The notes under the pieces: model-generated
Told to the model about the DNA's origin: nothing
The model's database searches: none
The model's input: only the letters and a program-made list of their open reading frames with translations
Part shown: positions 53,609-63,811 of the stretch, one piece after another
Layout: the number at the start of each line of letters is the position of its first letter
Numbering within the stretch: position 1 is the first letter of the stretch
Source: Ancylobacter sp. WKF20
GTDB lineage: Bacteria; Pseudomonadota; Alphaproteobacteria; Rhizobiales; Xanthobacteraceae
Assembly: GCF_029760895.1 (NCBI RefSeq)
Contig: NZ_CP121679.1
Coordinates: 1 to 64,000, forward strand
Length of the DNA: 64,000 nucleotides
Direction: 5' to 3'
Position numbers and translations under genes: made by a program

Positions 53609-55468
53609 ATGAAAAGACTGGTCCCCATCCTGCTGCTGCCGGTGGCGCTCGTCCTGTTCGGGGCGGCGCTGGCGCCGAAGCTTGCCTCGGAGGAACGGCT
53701 GCGCACCGAGGTGGCGGCGCTCCTTGAGCATGCGGCCGGGCAGCCCCCGCGCATTGACGGTCCCGTCAGCTTCTCGATCTTTCCCTGGCCCGCGCTTGAG
53801 GTGAACGAGATTCGTTTCGGCGAGGGGGCGGCCACTCTCACCGTGCCCCGCGCCCGCGTCGTGCTCGACCTGCTGCCACTGCTGACCGGACAGGCGCGAG
53901 CCGACCATATCGAGCTCGACCAGCCGGAACTGGCGCTCGCTGGCGGGGTAGACATCGACCCCTTTTCCACCGGCGTGCTGCGCCTCGCCTCGGCCAAGTT
54001 CAACGCCGACCTCGTCGTTACCAATGGCCGCCTCGTCCTGACGCATGGCGGCACGCGCGACGTGGTGATTCCCGCGGCGGATCTGCGCATTGGCTGGCGC
54101 GGCGGACGCGATGCGGCGATCGAAGGCCGAGTGGTCTGGCGCGGCGAGCCGATCAATGTCGATCTCGCCGCCTCCAGTCTTGGCGTGCTGCTCACCGGTG
54201 GCGCCAGCCCGATGCGGGTCAAGCTCTCCGGCCCGCCCTTCGACATGGCCTTTGACGGCACCGGCAAGCTCGCCGGCGGCCCCGTGGCCAATGGCACCCT
54301 CACCGTCGCCTCGCGCCAGCTCCGCCAGACGCTCGCCTGGCTGGGTCTTGAAGCGCCGACCGCGCAGGGCTTCGGCAGCTTCTCGCTGCAGGCGCAGTCC
54401 GTCCTGTCCGGGCAGGGCGCGACGCTCTCCGGCGCGCGGCTGGAACTCGACGGCAATGTCAGCGAAGGCGGCTTCAACCTGCGGCTCGACGGCGCCCGTC
54501 CGGTGATCCAGGGCTCGCTGGCGGCGGACCGGCTGGACCTCAGCCCCTATGGCGAATTGTCGATCTCCGATGCCGCCGGCGACAATTGGAGCGCCGAGAC
54601 GATCGACCTCTCCCGCCTGTCGCAGCTCGATGTCGATCTGCGCCTGTCGGCCACCGAGGTGCGCGCCGGAACCGGCCGCCTCGAGCGCATGGCGGCGAGC
54701 GCGACGCTGAAATCCGGTCGCCTCCTGCTGGCGATTGGCGAGGCCGAGGCCTGGAACGGGATTTTCCGGGCAGCTCTGCATGTTTCGCCCGCGACCAATG
54801 GCGCCGAGGCGCGGCTGGATCTGTCCGCCGACGATGTCGCGCTTGCCGGCGCTATGGGCGACCTGTTCCGCATGGGGCGGCTCGAAGGCACCGGCTCCTT
54901 CCGCTTCACCGCGGGTGGCACCGGCGCCAGCATCGCCGCCATTGTGGGCGGGCTGAACGGCAGCTTTTCCCTCTCCGGGGCCAATGGCTCGCTGGTCGGT
55001 TTCGATGTCGGGCGGATTCTGGCCCGGCTGGAGCAGCGCCCGCTCTCGGCCACTGGCGACCTGCGCGGCGGGCGCACGCCCTACAGCCAGATCGAGCTCG
55101 AGAGCACCATCCGCACCGGCATCGCCACCCTGTCGCGGCTCCATGTCGCCAGCGACCAGCTGCGCATCTCGCTGGCCGGGGAAAGCTCCATCGCCGACCG
55201 CGACCTCGATTTCGTCGGCGTGGCGCAACTGGTGAGCGCCGCCAAGACCGGTGACGCGCCGCCGCAGGGCGCGGCCAGCGCCTATGTCGCGGGCGCCGCC
55301 CCCGGCACGCCGCAGAACGTCTCGTTCGAGCTGCCCTTCATCGTGCGCGGTAATTGGGACCAGCCGGTGGTGCTGCCCGACCCGCAGGCACTGATCCGCC
55401 GCTCCGGCGCGGCGCGCCCGCTCTTCTCCAAACCTGCCGCCTACGGCTCGGTCGCTCCCGCGCCCTGA
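53609..55468 (+). CDS. AsmA-family envelope protein
   Basis: A 619-residue protein anchored by an N-terminal helix (residues 4-20). The first domain is AsmA-like (VEVNEIRFGEG-type strand, GQARADHIELDQPEL) and the C-terminal AsmA_2 domain contains the LARLEQRPLSATGDLRGGRTPY segment. Family members are implicated in phospholipid or outer-membrane homeostasis. ATG 53609 is preceded by an in-frame TTG that is unlikely to be used. It converges on the kinase gene with a one-base gap. Confidence 0.87.
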   Translation: MKRLVPILLLPVALVLFGAALAPKLASEERLRTEVAALLEHAAGQPPRIDGPVSFSIFPWPALEVNEIRFGEGAATLTVPRARVVLDLLPLLTGQARADHIELDQPELALAGGVDIDPFSTGVLRLASAKFNADLVVTNGRLVLTHGGTRDVVIPAADLRIGWRGGRDAAIEGRVVWRGEPINVDLAASSLGVLLTGGASPMRVKLSGPPFDMAFDGTGKLAGGPVANGTLTVASRQLRQTLAWLGLEAPTAQGFGSFSLQAQSVLSGQGATLSGARLELDGNVSEGGFNLRLDGARPVIQGSLAADRLDLSPYGELSISDAAGDNWSAETIDLSRLSQLDVDLRLSATEVRAGTGRLERMAASATLKSGRLLLAIGEAEAWNGIFRAALHVSPATNGAEARLDLSADDVALAGAMGDLFRMGRLEGTGSFRFTAGGTGASIAAIVGGLNGSFSLSGANGSLVGFDVGRILARLEQRPLSATGDLRGGRTPYSQIELESTIRTGIATLSRLHVASDQLRISLAGESSIADRDLDFVGVAQLVSAAKTGDAPPQGAASAYVAGAAPGTPQNVSFELPFIVRGNWDQPVVLPDPQALIRRSGAARPLFSKPAAYGSVAPAP

Positions 55469-55469
55469 C

Positions 55470-58202
55470 CTATTCGGCCAGCACGCGCGTCGAGGGGAAG
55501 GTGATCTCGACGATGGTGCCGACATCCACCGCGCTGCGGATGTTGAAGCTGGCGCGGTTGGCTTCGGCCAGCGCCTTGGTGAGCGGCAGGCCGAGGCCGG
55601 TGCCGCCGGAACCCGCGCGGCCGGACGTGGCGAGCTGGCGGAACGGCTCCATGGCGACGGAGATGTCCGCCTCCGACATGCCGATCCCGGTATCGCGCAC
55701 GCGCAGCACCACCTCGCCCTCCTCGGTGAAGGCGGTGGAGAGGATGACCTGACCGCCCGGCCGGGTGAACTTGATCGAGTTGGAGACGAGGTTCAGCACG
55801 ATCTGCCGGATCGAGCGCGCGTCCGCCACCACGGGCGGCAGTTCGCTCGCCAGCGAGGAGCGGATGATGATGCGCTCGCGGTTCGCCTGCGGCTGCATGA
55901 TAGCCATGCTCTGCTGCACGATCTCGTTGAGCGGGACGCTGGTGAAGGCCAGGTCCAGCTTGCCGGCCTCGATCTTGGAGAGGTCGAGCAGATCATTGAT
56001 CAGCGAGATGAGATGGCCACCGGAGGCGTGGATGTCGCGCAGATAGTCCCGGTAACGCTGGTTCTCGATCGCGCCGAAACGCTCCTCCATCATCACTTCC
56101 GAGAAGCCGATGATGGCGTTGAGCGGGGTGCGGATCTCGTGGCTGATCTTGGCGAGGAAGTCGGACTTGGCCATGTTGGCGCGCTCGGCGAGGCGCTTGG
56201 CTTCGGTCAGTTCCTCCTCGGCGCGCTTCCACTGGGTGATATCGCGCAGCACGGCGCAGAATTTGGTGGCGTCCTCACCGACGCGGCCAATGGTCATGAA
56301 GAGCGGGATGAGCCCGCCCTCGCGCACGCGGCCGATCACCTCGCGCCCGTCATTGAGCACGCTGGCGACACCGTTGGCGGCGAGCCCGTCGAGATAGTCC
56401 ACCGCCGCGCGCTGGCTCTCGGGTGCGAAGAGCAAGGTGAAGTTCTCGCCCGTGACCTCCGGCGCGGAGAAGCCGAACAGCGCCTCCGCCGGGTGGTTCA
56501 TGCTGAGCACGGTGCCGGCGGCGTCGATCAACACCACGCCATCGGTGGCGGTGTCGAGAATGGAGCGCAGCTCGCGGCTGGCGGTCTCGGCCTCGCGCAG
56601 GGCGAGTTCCGCCTGGCGCAGCTTTTCCTCGCCCGCTGCATCCGCCACCGGCTCGCTGCGGTGGAGGACATAGAGCATGGCCGTGCCGCCCTCCCAGGGG
56701 GAGGACATGAGGCGGGCGTCCACCGCGATGGTGCCGCCATCGGCGGCGGCGAGGCTCAGGGTGCGGCCGTTCTCCGCCCCCGGCGTCATCGCGCCGGTGA
56801 ACAGGGTGGCGAGCCCGCCGGCCTGTTCGATGGCGGCGAGGTCCGGGTGGCCGATCCATTCCAACAAAGCGCGGTTGGCATAGAGCAGCCGGTCACCACG
56901 GAAAGCCAGGAGGCCGACCGGTAGACGGTCGAGAATGGGGCGCTCGCCCTCGGCCATAAGGCGTTGCAGCCCATCCGGCTCGCGGCGGGCGGGTTCCGGC
57001 GCGGGCAGGGGAGCGGTTTCGGCCGGATCGGCGACCCATGAGGTTTCGGCCGGGATGGCGGGTGCCGGCGTGTCCTTGGCCGGCACGTCCTGTTCCGTCG
57101 CGGGCACGGTGGAGGCGGGGGCATCGCTGGGGCGGGCGGGCTCGGGGAAATCCTCGACGCCTTCCAGCCGCGCGCCAAGGGCACGGGCGATCTCGCGAAA
57201 CGCGTTGCGCTCGCCGGTGGACAGCCCCTCCCAGGAGGTACGCACGCCGTTCTCCGCCGGCCCGCGCAGCGGCACGACGTTCGGCGAGGAGGGCACGATG
57301 CTGAGCGTCACCCGTACCGGCGTGGGTTCCTCCGGCTCGGCCACCGGGGCACGGGGGGCCTCAACCACCGGTTCCGGCGGGAGCACGGGAGGCGGACCGA
57401 CAGGGGCAGGGGGCGGCGGGACAGGCGTTGGCGCCACGCTGGCGGGAGCCATGACCGGCGGCAGATGCGGGAGCGTCGAGGCGCCCGGGGGTAGCGGGCG
57501 GCGGCCCTTGACGAGGCCATAGCCGCGCATTCCCTCGCCACGCACCGGTGCGCCACCAAGTTCGACTTCCAGCGCGTCGCCGCGCGGGGTGCGCAGCAGG
57601 ACGGGCAGGCGGGTGAAGCTGCGGCCTTCGAGAATGGCGCGATGGGCGTCGAGAGCGCCGAGCAGGCTCCAGTCGCGGCCGATCAGGCTGTCCGCCGGCT
57701 GCTCCAGCGTCTCGGCCAGACGGGCGTCGAGCTGGGTGAAGCGCGCCTGAAGGTCCGTGCGCCAGGTGAAGCGCAGCGGCGCGGGGGCGGCCTCCGTCGC
57801 GGGCGGCGCGACCGGCGCCTCCGCCTCGGGGGAGGGCGTGGGGCGGCTGGCGGGGGCGGCGTCGAGAGAGATCATCAGCAGGGCGCGGGCGGAGCCGGCC
57901 GCGAGGAGCGAGCAGGCGAGCGTTGTGGGCGTGAGCCGGCCGGCGAGACGCAGACGCTCCAGCCGCGCCGGGCGGCCGGGGCGCAGCGTCGCGGCGATGC
58001 GAGCGGCGGCGGCGCTCACCTCGTCCGGCGGCGGTAGGCGCCCGAGCAAAGCGCCCCCGCCGGCATTGGCGGCGATCAGCGAACCGTCGAGGCGCAGCAG
58101 CACGGCCGGGGCGGGCGCGGCAAGGCTCGCGGCAGCGAGCGCACGCAAGGCGGCGTCCGCGCCAGCGGCCGAAGAAGGATGCCCGTCCGTCGGTATGCTC
58201 AT
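55470..58202 (-). CDS. PdhS-like cell-cycle sensor histidine kinase
   Basis: A 910-residue kinase. The N-terminal half has low-complexity Pro/Ala-rich linkers (about residues 275-330) and weak PAS-like folds; a clear PAS domain (SILDTATDGVVLIDAAGTVL) precedes the HisKA domain. The phospho-His is in AKISHEIRTPLNAIIGFSEV. The ATPase domain has NLVSNSIKFT, DTGIGMS and GGTGLGLPL. From memory the catalytic half is very close to Brucella PdhS, a DivK-directed kinase of the PleC/DivJ group. Start 58202 is favoured over upstream starts but the ribosome site is weak. Confidence 0.87.
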   Translation of the reverse strand: MSIPTDGHPSSAAGADAALRALAAASLAAPAPAVLLRLDGSLIAANAGGGALLGRLPPPDEVSAAAARIAATLRPGRPARLERLRLAGRLTPTTLACSLLAAGSARALLMISLDAAPASRPTPSPEAEAPVAPPATEAAPAPLRFTWRTDLQARFTQLDARLAETLEQPADSLIGRDWSLLGALDAHRAILEGRSFTRLPVLLRTPRGDALEVELGGAPVRGEGMRGYGLVKGRRPLPPGASTLPHLPPVMAPASVAPTPVPPPPAPVGPPPVLPPEPVVEAPRAPVAEPEEPTPVRVTLSIVPSSPNVVPLRGPAENGVRTSWEGLSTGERNAFREIARALGARLEGVEDFPEPARPSDAPASTVPATEQDVPAKDTPAPAIPAETSWVADPAETAPLPAPEPARREPDGLQRLMAEGERPILDRLPVGLLAFRGDRLLYANRALLEWIGHPDLAAIEQAGGLATLFTGAMTPGAENGRTLSLAAADGGTIAVDARLMSSPWEGGTAMLYVLHRSEPVADAAGEEKLRQAELALREAETASRELRSILDTATDGVVLIDAAGTVLSMNHPAEALFGFSAPEVTGENFTLLFAPESQRAAVDYLDGLAANGVASVLNDGREVIGRVREGGLIPLFMTIGRVGEDATKFCAVLRDITQWKRAEEELTEAKRLAERANMAKSDFLAKISHEIRTPLNAIIGFSEVMMEERFGAIENQRYRDYLRDIHASGGHLISLINDLLDLSKIEAGKLDLAFTSVPLNEIVQQSMAIMQPQANRERIIIRSSLASELPPVVADARSIRQIVLNLVSNSIKFTRPGGQVILSTAFTEEGEVVLRVRDTGIGMSEADISVAMEPFRQLATSGRAGSGGTGLGLPLTKALAEANRASFNIRSAVDVGTIVEITFPSTRVLAE

Positions 58203-58521
58203 AACCGCCCGAGTCGTGTCCCCAGGGGACATTGAAGGAAGCAGGCGCGCGTCCGGCGGACAGGCGCCCTTCCGCAAAGGATAATGCGCCCCCCGCCACG
58301 GCGCCACGCCGGCGGGCAAGACCACGCGCACCTTCGTACTTTCCGGTTAACCGGACGCCACCGATCCCGGTTAACCAGCCGTTGCACCGGACGGGGCTTT
58401 CGCGGCCGAATTTTGTTGCGCGGAGGCTGCGGGTCAATACTTTAGTCGTAGGCAGCAACGCGAATGGACCGCCCACAGGTTGCCGCTAGGATGATGGCTG
58501 CGACGCGCAGGAGAATGCACG
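58203..58521. promoter_or_regulatory. Divergent region with twin GGTTAACC sites
   Basis: A 319-bp gap between the kinase gene and a phasin gene. The 12-bp palindrome CCGGTTAACCGG (58343-58354) and a second CCGGTTAACC (58367-58376) are 24 bp apart. TTAACC is a CtrA-type half-site in alphaproteobacteria, which would suit a cell-cycle kinase. The canonical TTAA-N7-TTAA spacing is not present, so this is tentative. GGAG lies upstream of the phasin start. Confidence 0.4.
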
Positions 58522-58929
58522 ATGGCCAATGGCTCGAAGCTGGACGTGCCGCCGGAACTTCGCAACCTCGCCGAGCAGGGCGTCGATCAGGCCCGTGCGG
58601 CGATCGATGGCTTCATCAGCGCCGCGCACAAGGCGCTGGACGATGCCGGCCGGCAGGTCGATGTCGCCCATGACAGCGCGCGCGATATGGGGCGCACGAC
58701 CCTGAAATTCGCCGAGGACAACATCGCGGCCGGCTTTGACTTCGCCGCCCGGCTTGCCCGCGCCTCCAGCGTCGAGGAGTGGTCGCGGCTGCACGCCGAT
58801 TATGTGAAGGAGCAGGCCGAGCGCCTGACCGAGCAGGCCAAGCTGCTGGGCTCCCAGGCGGCAGCGACGGCGCCTGGCGCCGCGCCGGCGTCACCCAAGC
58901 CCCGCGCGTCCAAGGCCAAGAGCCTCTGA
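58522..58929 (+). CDS. Phasin-family protein
   Basis: A 135-residue helical protein of the phasin_2 type (IDGFISAAHKALDDAGRQVD, KFAEDNIAAGFDFAARLARASS, EWSRLHADYVKEQAERLTEQAKLL). Phasins coat polyhydroxyalkanoate granules. The C-terminus is an Ala/Pro/Lys-rich tail, like the PhaF-type tails that can bind DNA, but short. ATG 58522 follows AGGAGAA. A second phasin follows 271 bp later. Confidence 0.87.
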   Translation: MANGSKLDVPPELRNLAEQGVDQARAAIDGFISAAHKALDDAGRQVDVAHDSARDMGRTTLKFAEDNIAAGFDFAARLARASSVEEWSRLHADYVKEQAERLTEQAKLLGSQAAATAPGAAPASPKPRASKAKSL

Positions 58930-59040
58930 TCGCGTGCTCAGGCCGGCGACTTTCCCCTGCGTTCCGGCCTGTATGTGCCGTAACGTCAGTGTGTGCGCAT
59001 TTTGGCGCCAGAGCGCAAAAAAATCGGCCAAACGGACTTG

Positions 59041-59075
59041 ATTGTGCATTGCAATATGATATTGCATTGCACAAT
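59041..59075. promoter_or_regulatory. 35-bp near-perfect palindrome upstream of phasin gene
   Basis: Arms TTGTGCATTGCAATAT (59042-59057) and ATATTGCATTGCACAA (59059-59074) around a central G, with one mismatched pair and one further outer A/T pair. The TGC/GCA repeats recall operators described for PhaR, the polyhydroxyalkanoate-responsive repressor of phasin genes. It lies 125 bp before the phasin start at 59201. Confidence 0.65.
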
Positions 59076-59200
59076 TAGAGTGTGCGACTTGGGTGGGCTC
59101 CTCGGGATGCCGTGTCGGCCAAGTCGAAGGCGGTCGCAGCCATGCGCGGATGCGCTGGCCGCCTTGTTTGTCACGACCCGCGAACGCGAGGAGAAAAATC

Positions 59201-59692
59201 ATGGTTGACGCCACCACCGTTCCGCCGTCAGCGAAGAAGACTGCCAAGGCGGCCACCGCCGCTTTTGAATCCGCCCTGCCGAAGATCGACCTGGCCAATC
59301 TCGAAGTGCCGGCCGTGGTTCGCGAAATGGCGGAGAAGAGCGTCCAGACCGCTCGTGAGGCGTATGAGAAGATGAAGACCAACGCTGAAGAGACCACCGA
59401 CCTGCTCGAGGACACCTACACCACCGCCTCCAAGGGCGTGGCCGAGTACAATGCGGTGGCGCTCGAGTCCCTGCGCGCCAATGTGAACGCGGCCTTCGAC
59501 TATGTCGGCGCGCTGCTCGGCACCAAGAGCGTGTCCGAGGCTGTCGAGCTCTCGACCGGCCACATGCGCAAGCAGTTCGATGTTCTCTCGGCGCAGGCCA
59601 AGGAACTCTCGACGATTGCCCAGAAGGTCGCCGCCGAGACCGCCGAGCCGATCAAGGCCTCGGTCGAGAAGACCATCAAGAAAGCCTCCTGA
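59201..59692 (+). CDS. phaP: Phasin
   Basis: A 163-residue all-helical phasin: KSVQTAREAYEKMKTNAEETTDLLEDTY, then GVAEYNAVALESLRANVNAAFDYVGALLGTKSVSEAVELS and HMRKQFDVLSAQAKELSTIAQK, the standard phasin_2 layout. It coats PHB granules. ATG 59201 has GAGGAG upstream. The large palindrome before it suggests dedicated repressor control. Confidence 0.93.
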   Translation: MVDATTVPPSAKKTAKAATAAFESALPKIDLANLEVPAVVREMAEKSVQTAREAYEKMKTNAEETTDLLEDTYTTASKGVAEYNAVALESLRANVNAAFDYVGALLGTKSVSEAVELSTGHMRKQFDVLSAQAKELSTIAQKVAAETAEPIKASVEKTIKKAS

Positions 59693-59726
59693 GCTCCGGT
59701 CCGCCGGAACGCTCATGCCGCTTCGC

Positions 59727-59756
59727 AAAGCCCGGCCCGCCACGGCCGGGCTTTTT
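59727..59756 (+). terminator. Rho-independent terminator after phasin gene
   Basis: AAAGCCCGGCC (59727-59737) pairs with GGCCGGGCTTT (59744-59754) and is followed by TTG. It lies 35 bp after the stop codon. Confidence 0.9.
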
Positions 59757-59852
59757 GCGTGAATAGCGCCTCGCCGCCGCTGCCTCGTCCCTATTTTCGC
59801 CGCAGCGGGCGGCTTGACTCCCCACCTGCCGCTACCTATCTCCGCACCGGCT

Positions 59853-59879
59853 TTGGCACTCGGAACGAAAGAGTGCTAA
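59853..59879 (+). promoter_or_regulatory. CIRCE element (HrcA operator) upstream of groES
   Basis: TTGGCACTC-N9-GAGTGCTAA matches the CIRCE consensus TTAGCACTC-N9-GAGTGCTAA with one substitution. It lies 57 bp before the groES start and indicates HrcA repression of the chaperonin operon. Confidence 0.95.
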
Positions 59880-59935
59880 AGCCATTCCAACGGCGCCAAC
59901 GGCGGCGCCAGAGCGGAAGATCCGAGGAGCGCCAG

Positions 59936-60232
59936 ATGGCCAAGCTGAAGTTTCGTCCCCTGCATGATCGTATCGTGGTGAAGCGCCTCGATGCGGAAGA
60001 GAAGACCGCAGGCGGCATCATCATCCCCGACAGCGCCAAGGAAAAGCCGTCGCAGGGCGAGGTCATCGCCGTCGGCCCGGGTGCCCGCGACGAGGCCGGC
60101 AAGCTCGTCCCGCTCGACGTGAAGTCCGGCGACAAGGTGCTGTTCGGCAAGTGGTCCGGCACCGAAGTGAAGATCGACGGTCAGGACGTCCTGATCATGA
60201 AGGAATCCGACATTCTCGGCATCGTCGGCTGA
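59936..60232 (+). CDS. groES: Co-chaperonin GroES
   Basis: Heptameric lid of the GroEL chamber, 98 residues: [20 protein letters not shown], the mobile loop [17 protein letters not shown], and [21 protein letters not shown] 59936 follows GAGGAG. First gene of the CIRCE-controlled operon, 101 bp before groEL. Confidence 0.98.
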   Translation: MAKLKFRPLHDRIVVKRLDAEEKTAGGIIIPDSAKEKPSQGEVIAVGPGARDEAGKLVPLDVKSGDKVLFGKWSGTEVKIDGQDVLIMKESDILGIVG

Positions 60233-60309
60233 GGCTCTGCCTCGCCTGACGAACCGACCCTGATGTCCCGTGCCGTGATGCCGCCCTCCGGGCGCCGCGC
60301 CGGGACTGA

Positions 60310-61974
<1,665 letters not shown>

Positions 61975-62009
61975 TCGAAGCCCACCGGCACAGCCTGTGA
62001 CAAGAATGA

Positions 62010-62036
62010 AGGGCGTCGCGCGAGCGGCGCCCTTTT
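62010..62036 (+). terminator. Rho-independent terminator after groEL
   Basis: AGGGCGTCGC (62010-62019) and GCGGCGCCCT form a stem with one G-T wobble around a GCGA loop, followed by TTTTC. About 36 bp past the groEL stop. Confidence 0.85.
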
Positions 62037-62138
62037 TCGTTGTGGCGCGATGATACCGCTCCCGGAATTCTGATGTGCCCCTGCGTCGCCGCCGGGCCAT
62101 GCTGCGCGCCGATCATCCGAGAGCAGCGGGAGGGCAGC

Positions 62139-63020
62139 TTGGACCAGCGCATCATCGATCTCTATGACCGCTTCACCCATGGCCAGTTGGACCGGCGCGA
62201 GTTCATGGACCGGCTGGCGACACTGGCCGGCTCGGTCGCGGCGGCAAGCGCGCTGCTGCCGGCGCTGATGAACGACTATGCCCGCGCGGCCATCGTCGAG
62301 GACAACGATCCCCGCGTGGAGATAACGACGGCGAGCTATGAGTCCGGCGGCGCGACGGTCAAGGGATACCTCGTGCGGGCCAGGCGCGTGGCGGCCAAGC
62401 GGCCGGGCGTCATCGTCATCCATGAGAATCGCGGTCTGAACCCGCACATCAAGGACGTGACGCGGCGCATGGCGCTTGCCGGCTATCTCGCCTTCGGCGT
62501 CGACTTCCTTTCCGTCGATGGCGGCACGCCGGAGAATGAGGATCGCGGGCGCGAGATGATCGCGGCGCTCGATCGCCCGACCACGGTGAAGCGCGCGGTG
62601 GATGCCGTGACCTTCCTTGCCGCGCACCCGGAATCGACGGGCGCCGTGGGGGCCGTCGGCTTCTGCTGGGGCGGGGCGATGGTGAACCTGCTGGCGGAGA
62701 ACAGCACCGCGCTGAAGGCGGGCGTTGCCTATTATGGCATGCAGCCCCCGCTCGACCGCGTGCCGGACATCAAGGCCGCGCTGCTGCTGCATTATGCGGG
62801 CCTCGACAACCGCATCAATGAGGGCATCCCGGCCTATGAGGACGCGCTGAAGAAGGCGGGCAAGGAGTACACGATCTATGTCTATGAGGGCGTCAACCAC
62901 GCCTTCAACAATGACACCAGCCCGACCCGCTTCGATCCCGCCGCCGCCGAACTCGCCTGGGGCCGCACGCTCGACTTCTTCGCCAAGCATCTCGGCGCGC
63001 CGCCGCCGGTGGAGACGTGA
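62139..63020 (+). CDS. Dienelactone hydrolase family protein, TTG start, Tat-like leader
   Basis: Alpha/beta hydrolase of 293 residues related to carboxymethylenebutenolidase. The nucleophile Cys is in GAVGFCWGGAMV, and the catalytic His in EGVNHAFNNDT. The start is assigned to TTG 62139 because GGGAGGG lies just upstream and family members begin at DQRIIDLYDRFTHGQ; an ATG at 62073 would add a Cys-rich extension. The leader DRREFMDRLATLAGSVAAAS contains RREFM followed by a hydrophobic stretch, compatible with Tat export. Substrate unknown. Confidence 0.85.
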   Translation: MDQRIIDLYDRFTHGQLDRREFMDRLATLAGSVAAASALLPALMNDYARAAIVEDNDPRVEITTASYESGGATVKGYLVRARRVAAKRPGVIVIHENRGLNPHIKDVTRRMALAGYLAFGVDFLSVDGGTPENEDRGREMIAALDRPTTVKRAVDAVTFLAAHPESTGAVGAVGFCWGGAMVNLLAENSTALKAGVAYYGMQPPLDRVPDIKAALLLHYAGLDNRINEGIPAYEDALKKAGKEYTIYVYEGVNHAFNNDTSPTRFDPAAAELAWGRTLDFFAKHLGAPPPVET

Positions 63021-63044
63021 CGGCGGCGGAGAGCTGAAGCCGGT

Positions 63045-63668
63045 TCAGATCGGCGGCAGGTGCAGCCAGTCCGCGGCGGCGCTCAGGCCGAGATCCACGG
63101 CGAGCGCCGCCAGGATCATGCCCATGACGCGGCTGATGATCGAGGCCCCGCCGCGCCCGATGAGCCGGCCGAGCGGGCCGGCGGCCAGCATGATGGCGAG
63201 TGTAATGAGCAGCACGATGCTGAACACGATGATGGTCAGCATCCGGTCGGGGAAATTGTGCCGGGCATTGTCCGTCAGCACCACTGCCGCCAGCATGGCG
63301 CCGGGGCTGGCGATGGAGGGGATCGCCAGCGGGTAGATGGCGATTTCCATCGGGCTGGTCTCGGCTGGCGCCTGCGCGTCGGTGTGGCTCTTGCCATGGA
63401 TCATGGTGAGCGCGAACAGGAAGAGGACGATAGCGCCGGCGATCTGGAAGGAGTGGATGGACACATCCATCGCCCGCAGCAGCCAGTGGCCGGCCATGGC
63501 GAAGAACACCAGCACGCCGAAGGAGACCAGCGTCGAGAGCACCGCCGCCTTGCGCCTGGAGGCGGCGTCGAGCGTGGCGGTCACGGCGAGGAAGACCGGC
63601 AGCGTGCCGAGGGGGTCGATCACCACCCAGAGCGTGACGAATTCCTCAATGCGTTCCGACATGTTCAT
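63045..63668 (-). CDS. MarC-family integral membrane protein
   Basis: A 207-residue membrane protein with six hydrophobic segments. Typical parts: FVTLWVVIDPLGTLPVFLAV near the N-terminus and IYPLAIPSIASPGAMLAAVVL in the middle. MarC/UPF0056 proteins have no settled function. ATG 63668 is supported by GGGAGAAG; the frame continues to 63803 without support. Confidence 0.9.
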   Translation of the reverse strand: MNMSERIEEFVTLWVVIDPLGTLPVFLAVTATLDAASRRKAAVLSTLVSFGVLVFFAMAGHWLLRAMDVSIHSFQIAGAIVLFLFALTMIHGKSHTDAQAPAETSPMEIAIYPLAIPSIASPGAMLAAVVLTDNARHNFPDRMLTIIVFSIVLLITLAIMLAAGPLGRLIGRGGASIISRVMGMILAALAVDLGLSAAADWLHLPPI

Positions 63669-63811
63669 GGGGCTTCTCCCGCCGAAGGCGGCAGCCTTAG
63701 GCGTATTCCCGCGCCTTGCCAATGGTGCCGTTGCGTCTGTCGTGCGCCGGCGCCATGGTGCGCCCGCTCCCATCTCCGGGGGCGTGAGTCGTGCCGGTAT
63801 CACGGAATCCG

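Noticed and set aside
53474..55525. 683-codon open frame antisense to the AsmA gene
   Set aside because: AsmA has clear domain features on the plus strand; the antisense translation is low complexity.
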